Of a DNA stretch of 64,000 nt, positions 58,324-64,000 are shown one piece after another. Location: NCBI RefSeq assembly GCF_003600835.1, contig NZ_NQYC01000001.1, positions 1,240,001 to 1,304,000 on the forward strand, written 5' to 3'. Both the position numbers and the translations under genes were made by a program. The notes beneath the pieces were generated by a model. The model made no database searches. It saw only the letters and a list, made by a program, of their open reading frames with translations, and was not told where the DNA came from. Numbering within the stretch: position 1 is the first letter of the stretch; every line of letters starts with the position of its first letter. The DNA is from Bacillus sp. PK3_68. GTDB taxonomy: Bacteria > Bacillota > Bacilli > Bacillales > Domibacillaceae.

Positions 58324-58363
58324 CCACTGCCTAATTCCGGGAGAGAAAGGAATTAGGCAGTGG
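58324..58363. terminator. Hairpin after the LysM/GH18 gene
   Basis: CCACTGCCTAATTCC pairs perfectly with GGAATTAGGCAGTGG. T-rich sequence (TCTTTTACTT) follows on the plus strand; on the minus strand the tract is poor, so termination of the hydrolase gene is likely but not certain. Confidence 0.6.
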
Positions 58364-58391
58364 TCTTTTACTTAGTTTCTTGATTTGGACA

Positions 58392-59804
58392 TCATCCTAT
58401 TTTTCTGATCCTAAAGTTACTCTGTAAAAGCAGCCAATTTTGCGGAAATGGATATCCGAGGACCCAATAGCTAATGCCGCGAAGATTATAATCTTTTACA
58501 ACATCAAACTTTGCCTGAGCACTGCGGGCGTCCTCAAACCATACTTCATGCGTGCGCCCCTGCTGATCTGTATAGCGGTAAAATGGCGACTGGGATGCGG
58601 AGTCATATTGAATAGGCGCTTCATATCTTACCGCCCGGCGAATGGCTTCTTGCATATCAAATGTTTGGGCTTCCTGCCCTTGCTGATGCGGCAGCAGCCA
58701 ATCTCTTGCATATATTTGGAAGCCAAAGAAGATTTTATTTCTTGGGATGACAGAGACTGCATAGTCAAGCACTCTCCTAATTTGATTAAGCGGTGAAATA
58801 GCCTGTGGCGGTCCGAAACGATAGCCCCATTCATATGTCATTAAAATGACAAAATCAACGATTCGCCCATGAGCCTCGTAATCATGCGCCTCATATAACA
58901 ACCCTTTCTGATTAGCACTTGTTTTAGGCGCTAAAGCTGTGGAGACAAAAAAACCTTCCGGATGCAGCCGGTCTACTGCCCGCTGTAAAAATTGATTATA
59001 CCGTTCACGGTCGGCCGGAAATACATTTTCAAAATCAATATTTATTCCTTGGTAACCTTTTCTTTTCATGATTTGAATAACATTAGTTAAGAGTGTATCT
59101 TGCAGTTCCCTGCTTCTTAAAATGGTGCTTGCCAGCCTGGAGCCTGGATCGCTCGCAGTAAAGTTTGTAATAGCCATCATTGGCACTACCTGGGCAGCCT
59201 GGGCAGCCTGAATCGTTGCAGTATCATTGATCAATTCCAATCCGCCGTCTGCTCTCATAATATAAGCAAATGGAGAAACATAGGTTAAGTACTCACCCAC
59301 CTCCCGGACTTGCCTGGCACCCTCCTCTCCCTTTTCAATCGTATAGGCGTTCACATCAATCACGGGTCTTTCAAAGGGAATATATAAAACCATCCCTGGA
59401 TAAATGGAAGCCGGGCGCCGAATGTTATTAATTCTCATTAATTCTTGCACATCTGCTCCATACCGCTGAGCAATTTGGGATAATGTTTCCCCTGCCTCTA
59501 CTACGTGTCTTCTCGCCGGGATATATAACATCATTCCAGGATTAATGCGTTCCGGATCCCTTATTCGGTTCACCCGAATAATCTCTCTTACTGTTACCCC
59601 ATATCGTTGGCCAATTTGCCGCAATGTTTCCCCCGCTTGCACTCTATGTCGCTGAGCCAAAAGAGGAATAACTAAAGCCTGGCCAATCAAAAGACGATCG
59701 CGATCAGGCAACTCATTGGCAGCTTCAATCTGTGCTACTTCTACTCCGTACCTGCGAGCCAGCTGAGCGAGCGTTTCTCCCTTTTGAATCACATGTATAA
59801 TCAT
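58392..59804 (-). CDS. LysM/GH18 spore cortex-lytic enzyme (YaaH/SleL type)
   Basis: 470 residues. Three LysM domains at about 1-48, 51-97 and 100-146 (each HxVxxGETLxxIAxRYG to GxxLxIP) precede a GH18 barrel from about 150. The catalytic segment is YQGINIDFENVFPADRERYN, giving the D-x-D-x-E-type glutamate. No signal peptide, as in SleL and YaaH, which are placed in the spore by the mother cell and cut cortex fragments at germination. Paralogues are hard to tell apart, so no symbol is given; three LysM domains is one more than usual. The ATG at 59804 follows GGAGGAG. Confidence 0.88.
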   Translation of the reverse strand: MIIHVIQKGETLAQLARRYGVEVAQIEAANELPDRDRLLIGQALVIPLLAQRHRVQAGETLRQIGQRYGVTVREIIRVNRIRDPERINPGMMLYIPARRHVVEAGETLSQIAQRYGADVQELMRINNIRRPASIYPGMVLYIPFERPVIDVNAYTIEKGEEGARQVREVGEYLTYVSPFAYIMRADGGLELINDTATIQAAQAAQVVPMMAITNFTASDPGSRLASTILRSRELQDTLLTNVIQIMKRKGYQGINIDFENVFPADRERYNQFLQRAVDRLHPEGFFVSTALAPKTSANQKGLLYEAHDYEAHGRIVDFVILMTYEWGYRFGPPQAISPLNQIRRVLDYAVSVIPRNKIFFGFQIYARDWLLPHQQGQEAQTFDMQEAIRRAVRYEAPIQYDSASQSPFYRYTDQQGRTHEVWFEDARSAQAKFDVVKDYNLRGISYWVLGYPFPQNWLLLQSNFRIRKIG

Positions 59805-59822
59805 AGGTGTCTCCTCCAAATC

Positions 59823-59838
59823 ATAGTCATATGACTAT
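59823..59838. promoter_or_regulatory. 16-bp perfect palindrome upstream of the GH18 gene
   Basis: ATAGTCATATGACTAT lies directly before the ribosome binding site. It could be an operator or simple chance; no matching second copy was seen. Confidence 0.4.
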
Positions 59839-60052
59839 ACATATGCAGGATGATGCTTTAGGAAAACCTTCTATTGCTAATATTTATTAAAATTACCCTT
59901 TTATGATATTCAGAATCACTCTGCCTAACCGTTGAAACGAAAGGGTTCTCAGAGAGAAAAGCAGCAGGCAAATGTTTGCAAAACCATTGAATAAAAGGCT
60001 TGCCCATTCATACTTAACGGAGACGCCACAACCGTCTCCCCAAAAATTAAAT

Positions 60053-60077
60053 AAACAGGAGCCTAAGGCTCCTGTTT
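60053..60077 (-). terminator. Terminator of coxA
   Basis: AAACAGGAGCC and GGCTCCTGTTT around TAA, an 11-bp perfect stem overlapping the coxA stop; the minus-strand sequence after it is ATTTAATTTTTGG. A second inverted repeat, GGAGACG/CGTCTCC (60019-60039), lies beyond. Confidence 0.65.
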
Positions 60078-60789
60078 ACCTGTATTTTTCTTTGCTAAAA
60101 CGGACATTTTTTAAGTCAATTGGTCCGCCATCACGCAAGTCATTGTCCAGAACACGAATGTAATTAAAAGTACCGATATCACTAGATACGTTTACATCGG
60201 CTCCTTTGGCATCACGTGTCACTGTTTGCTTGACTGCCCTTTTTACTGCCTTTTCATCACTATTTTTAGAAATTTGCAGAGCCACCATTATTTCCTTATC
60301 GCCAATAAATGTTTGAGCAGCCAGGACACCTTCTACTCCTTCAGCTTTTCGAGTTAATTTTTCTGCCAGCTTTCCGTCGTAGTTGGTATAGTAAGAATTT
60401 TTCTTTTGGACATTTTGAATGCTTTGATGGCCGTGATAATTAGCATCACTGCTATAGGGCTGCTCGTTGTCACGTTCAAAGAAGCTGCGGTCCTCTTTAG
60501 CGAGTGGTTTCGATGGATTTTGCGGATGTCCGTTGTCATCTTCATTTTGTAGATAACGGGCTTTGTCTTTGCGTATAACTTTTTGTTCCTCCCCCACAGA
60601 ATGGTCGTACCATTCTGTCATAGGACCGTCATGACGATCATTTTGGTCCCCATGCCCAGCATTCGAAAAATATCCTTGTGGTTCATAGCGATTATTTCCG
60701 TCGCCATAGCCGCTTTCACTTTCAATGCCGCATGCTGCAAGGCCAGCCGATAAAGACAATATAGCAAAAGCTTTTAGCGCTTTCTCCAT
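60076..60789 (-). CDS. coxA: YhcN/YlaJ-type sporulation lipoprotein, probably CoxA
   Basis: 237 residues with a lipoprotein signal (AFAILSLSAGLAAC, lipobox LAAC with C20), a polar, repeat-free middle rich in N, H, D, G, and a C-terminal YhcN/YlaJ domain (about 130-215) with LAEKLTRKAEGVEGVLAAQTF and KRAVKQTVTRDAKGADVNVSSD. CoxA (YrbB) of B. subtilis is a cortex-associated protein next to safA; the position near safA supports that name, but other YhcN paralogues exist. A kinase gene separates it from safA here. Confidence 0.8.
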   Translation of the reverse strand: MEKALKAFAILSLSAGLAACGIESESGYGDGNNRYEPQGYFSNAGHGDQNDRHDGPMTEWYDHSVGEEQKVIRKDKARYLQNEDDNGHPQNPSKPLAKEDRSFFERDNEQPYSSDANYHGHQSIQNVQKKNSYYTNYDGKLAEKLTRKAEGVEGVLAAQTFIGDKEIMVALQISKNSDEKAVKRAVKQTVTRDAKGADVNVSSDIGTFNYIRVLDNDLRDGGPIDLKNVRFSKEKYR

Positions 60790-60855
60790 GACCCCACCCC
60801 TGAACTTTTATTCGGGCAAATGATGCCCTTCTTAGTTTGCAGAAGCGGAACATTC

Positions 60856-61826
60856 TTATCCCTGTTGGTCTTCCCATACTTTCTTCCATCTTTTGAAAAA
60901 TATCTTCCGCTGTGTAAATGGCTTGACCGTTAGCTCATAAGCATGCTTGTAAGCTGACTTTTTTCCTTGAGAGGAGCCCGAGCAAACCGTCGACATTCAC
61001 GAAAAACATCCGCTGGAAACAACGTATAAATAAACCAGTTCTTTTTATGCGTGTATGGAGTTATTACGCGATGCTCCATAACTTTCTCTAAGTTCCAATC
61101 GACAAGCGGAAGAACCCGGTTGGTCCATTGTACATAATCAAATAAAACGGGCGCTTGTGCAGCTAAGTCAAAATCAATTAAATAAAGCGTTCCATCAGCT
61201 GATCGAAAAAAGTTATGAGAAGCCACATCTCCATGAATCACTGCCAATTTGCCTTCATCCTTAGGCTGATCGGATAAGTGATCTAAACACCACTTGCCTG
61301 CCTCCGCGTAATGCTCTAAAACGGAAGCAGGAAAATAACGTATCAATTCAGGCAACTCTCTTTGAAATGCAGTCAGCCTTTTACGCCAAACAGCAGCCTG
61401 ATCAAAATGGGGAAAGCAGGCGGTAATTTTTTCAGGGAGTTTCTCGGTCTGCTGGTGAAAGACTGAAAGTAAAGCCAATGCCTCTTCTCTTTCTTCCTCT
61501 GTTTGAAAGTAAAAAGTTTTTTTTGCGGGCTCGATAAAGGGCATAACAGCAAAAATCTGCTTCTCAAATATGATAGGTGTGACAGAATGAAAAAGAATCA
61601 CCTGCGTAAACCCTTGGTCAGATAAAAAATGACATAACTGAATTTGCTTCTCCAGTTGTGACAGGGAAGCATACTTTTTAACGAACCACTTGTTTCTATT
61701 TGTAATGACGAGCCATTTTCCTTTTTTTAATGAAAAAACTGTTTGTATCGTTTCCTCCAAACGAGCGGATAACAGAAAAAGGAGACGAGGTGTTAATCCG
61801 TCTCCCTGCTGAAATTTATTCTTCAT
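60856..61826 (-). CDS. Spore-coat-type phosphotransferase (CotS/YutH-like), frameshifted near the end
   Basis: Aminoglycoside-phosphotransferase-fold kinase. The Brenner motif is VIHGDVASHNFF and the metal aspartate is in YLIDFDLA. As sequenced the frame ends at 60930 after LKEKSQLTSMLMS. Adding one A to the A6 run (T6 at 60959-60964) gives KSAYKHAYELTVKPF and an RKIFFKRWKKVWEDQQG end with a stop at 60856, close to the usual length and tail of CotS-like proteins. The start is uncertain: ATG at 61826 or GTG at 61853. It lies between coat genes safA and coxA. Confidence 0.75.
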
Positions 61827-63023
61827 TCTCTTCGTCTTCACGCTGACAGCCACAATCTGATTTCCCTGATAATGACTGTGGAGGATATTGATTAGGCATC
61901 ATCATTCCCCCGTTGGGTACATCATTGGCTGCGGAGAATACCCCGGCATATAAGGCGGCTGCATCATCGGAGGTGGGTAATAAGCAGGCGGCTGATAAGC
62001 TCCCATAACTTGCGGATAGCCTCCGTAATCCGGTGATTCCATCGCATATTCCATTGGCATAGGATAGCCTGGATAGCCTGCTCCCGGCATAGCATGCGTG
62101 CACGGTACACAGTAACTGTGCGATGGATGCGGCGGCATCTGATAAGGAGCAATGGTTGGATACATTGGTGGCGCGTAATTCATTGGCGCAACGACTCCTG
62201 CTTCTTGTGTGATTTGCACATGATCAGATGACGGATAATTCATCATTGGATAATGTGACGATATTTCTTCAGAGGATTCCATTATTTCTTCGCCCATCTC
62301 ATATGAAGGCTGCATGAGAGGTGCTTGCTGCATCGGCATCTGCATCGGCATCTCCATTGGCGTTGGCATTGGCATGCACCATTGTGGATGCATGCCTGGA
62401 TGCATACCATACCCTTGTACTTGTGGGGCCATTTGATGTTGATTCACATATGCGCTCATTGGATAATTACTTCCTCCTTGTAGTTGTGGTGCCATCTCTA
62501 TCTCCGGCATAGGCGGCGGCATAATTGGAACACTTGTGCTTTCTACTAATTCTTCCTTTTTATCAAGTCCCGGAAATATATTGTCCGGCTTAACAGGTGG
62601 AGTAGGAGGTGGTGGCGGTTGAACCGTCTGCTGCATTTGTTCCATATTCATTTGGAACACTTGATTAATCTCCACCTCTGGTACAACTGGAGGAAGCGGT
62701 GGCATCATCGGTTGTTTCGGCTGTTCTTTCGGCTGTTCTTTCACCGGTGAAACTTGTGTTGGCTGCTCTTTAACAGGCTTTGGTGGAGGAACGACCGGCG
62801 CCTCTTTGTTTGGCATTTGCATAGGAACAACCGGCGCTTCTTTTACTGGCATCTCTTTTTTCATGGTTCCTGCCGGTGTAGGGACTTTGATCTTCATACC
62901 TGGCATAATCAAGTCTGGATTGGACAACTGTGCGTTTAATTTTTTTAACTCATCAAAGTTCACTCCGTATTTTTTAGCGATCGTCCAGAGTGTATCTCCT
63001 TTCTGAACAATATGGATTCTCAT
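61816..63023 (-). CDS. safA: SafA, spore coat morphogenetic protein (3' end apparently frameshifted)
   Basis: Inner-coat assembly protein that localises to the cortex/coat border. One LysM domain at residues 1-47 (IHIVQKGDTLWTIAKKYG to KIKVP), a proline/valine/lysine linker, then a long Met/Pro/Tyr-rich low-complexity region. As sequenced it stops at 61902 after YPTGE (373 residues). One more G in the G5 run (C5 at 61907-61911) continues as GGMMMPNQYPPQSLSG and ends CGCQREDEENEE at 61816, giving about 402 residues. AAGGAGGGAGAA precedes the ATG; a sigma-E promoter lies 70 nt upstream. Confidence 0.9.
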
Positions 63024-63092
63024 TTTCTCCCTCCTTAGACATTCGTCGTAGTATATGTGAGCGATGCGGATTTGTGAACGAACCTACACCAA

Positions 63093-63121
63093 ATTGTATG
63101 CGTCAAAAAAAGAAGTTATGA
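63093..63121 (-). promoter_or_regulatory. Sigma-E promoter of safA
   Basis: On the minus strand TCATAAC (63121-63115), 14-nt spacer and CATACAAT (63100-63093), the latter identical to the sigma-E -10 consensus. safA is sigma-E dependent in B. subtilis. Confidence 0.72.
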
Positions 63122-63250
63122 GAAAAGAATGGATATAAGAGAAATAGAAAGGACCATTGACTTAAAATATATATGGTTGTGATTACCGAGTTATTCATTC
63201 TTAACTAGATGTTCTTTCTTCTGTTAGATACTCTGTTAAAATACTCCTTC

Positions 63251-63282
63251 AAAAAAAACACACCTGCTTAAAAACAGGTGTG
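63251..63282 (-). terminator. Terminator of nadA
   Basis: CACACCTG and CAGGTGTG around an 8-nt loop, followed by T8 on the minus strand, directly after the nadA stop. Confidence 0.88.
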
Positions 63283-63295
63283 GACTTACAACATT

Positions 63296-64000
63296 CTATC
63301 TATTTAGCATGCGATCCAACGCCAATACCGCTTCATGGGCAGTTTGCTCGTCTACTTTAATCACATTGCCTTCGTTTCCTTCAATGATGGTATCAAGCGA
63401 CCATAGTAAATGAGGCAAGTCGATACGATTCATCGTGAGGCATGGACACATATTTGGATTTAACGAAATGATATGCTTATCGGAATGCTGCTGAATAAGG
63501 CGGTTCACAAGATTCATTTCTGTCCCGATAGCCCAGGCACTTCCTGGCTCGGCTTCTTCAATTTTTTCAATGATATACTTTGTTGAACCATTGTCGTCAG
63601 ATAGCCCTACCACTTCGTGTGTGCATTCCGGGTGAACGATAATTTTCATATCCGGGTAAGTACGGCGTACATACTCAATATTTTGGACAGTAAAGTTCTC
63701 GTGAACAGAGCAATGACCTTTCCATAGGATGACTTTCACTTTGCTCAAGTCTCCTTCATACTCTAATTCATTATTTATTGGATTCCATACGGCCATCTCA
63801 CTAAGATCCACTCCTAAATCAAAGGCAGTGTTACGCCCTAAATGCTGATCTGGCAAAAATAAAATTCTCTCTTTCTTTCCAAAGGCCCATTTGACCATCT
63901 CATGCGCATTAGATGAAGTAACTGTAGCCCCGCCATTACGGCCAACAAAAGCTTTAATGGCTGCAGTTGAGTTCACATACGTAAGCGGCAGCATCGTATC
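63296..64000 (-). CDS. nadA: Quinolinate synthase NadA (5' end outside window)
   Basis: Makes quinolinate from iminoaspartate and dihydroxyacetone phosphate for NAD synthesis; contains a [4Fe-4S] cluster. The visible C-terminal 234 residues show [66 protein letters not shown] and [13 protein letters not shown]. The cysteines in these blocks include two of the cluster ligands. Long Bacillus-type NadA proteins have about 368 residues, so about one third is missing upstream. In B. subtilis nadA also precedes safA. Confidence 0.95.
   Translation of the reverse strand, partial: DTMLPLTYVNSTAAIKAFVGRNGGATVTSSNAHEMVKWAFGKKERILFLPDQHLGRNTAFDLGVDLSEMAVWNPINNELEYEGDLSKVKVILWKGHCSVHENFTVQNIEYVRRTYPDMKIIVHPECTHEVVGLSDDNGSTKYIIEKIEEAEPGSAWAIGTEMNLVNRLIQQHSDKHIISLNPNMCPCLTMNRIDLPHLLWSLDTIIEGNEGNVIKVDEQTAHEAVLALDRMLNR

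Noticed and set aside
62300-62420. Tandem repeat in safA (GCATCGGCATC-like)
   Set aside because: It reflects the Met/Pro-rich low-complexity coding sequence, not a separate element.

Overview
The window is a 64 kb stretch of chromosome from an endospore-forming member of the Bacillaceae. Evidence is the gene order (yqeH-yqeG-sda, sigK, greA-udk-yrrON-yrrM-mltG-yrzB-ruvX-yrzL-alaS, recD2-mnmA-iscS-cymR-rarA, tcdA-6S RNA-aspS-hisS, dtd-relA-apt-recJ, secDF-comN-spoVB, yajC-tgt-queA-ruvBA-bofC, coxA-safA-nadA), which follows the Bacillus subtilis yqe/yrr/yrv/yrb region, together with the sporulation genes, strong Shine-Dalgarno sequences and GTG/TTG starts. It is not B. subtilis itself: sigK is uninterrupted, pssA/psd sit beside sda, pbpI and yrrT-mccAB are missing from their usual place, and a yhcEFGHI-like ABC operon sits between rarA and tcdA. 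The genus cannot be fixed from the sequence alone.

Layout. 1-4.3 kb: ribosome-assembly GTPase YqeH (cut by the window edge), YqeG, the DnaA-box-controlled sporulation checkpoint gene sda, divergent psd and pssA, and intact sigK. 4.3-13.4 kb: a repeat block, mtnN, yrrS, greA, udk, the tRNA U34 hydroxylation/methylation set trhP2-trhP1-trmR, mltG, yrzB, ruvX and yrzL. 13.4-25 kb: alaS with its T-box, an AI-2E-family permease, a second repeat block, recD2, a TPR protein, and the sulfur relay mnmA-iscS-cymR with a YczE-like membrane protein. 25-32.7 kb: rarA, a DUF2935 protein, the yhcEFGHI-like operon, tcdA and 6S RNA. 32.7-45 kb: aspS-hisS with a T-box, a cell-wall amidase, dtd, relA, apt, recJ, lapA and a cation diffusion facilitator. 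45-56.5 kb: secDF, comN, spoVB, yrbG, yrzE, yajC, tgt, a third repeat block, queA, yrzS, ruvB, ruvA and a shortened bofC. 56.5-64 kb: an unidentified structured RNA, a Zur-type operon (YciC-like GTPase plus low-cysteine L33), a LysM/GH18 spore hydrolase, coxA, a spore-coat-type kinase, safA and the end of nadA.

Most genes are on the minus strand in tight operons. Themes are translation and tRNA modification, recombination and repair (ruvX, recD2, rarA, recJ, ruvAB), stringent response and sporulation.

Two things stand out. First, a family of about 120-bp modules with hairpin arms that vary in a compensated way occurs at five places; at three of them the module starts 1-4 nt after a stop codon. 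Second, a roughly 230-nt RNA with its own promoter and terminator lies at about 56,562-56,792 and I cannot assign it to a family. Four genes (mltG, ruvX, the kinase, safA) each look one base short in a homopolymer, which suggests base-calling errors in the source assembly rather than four real frameshifts.
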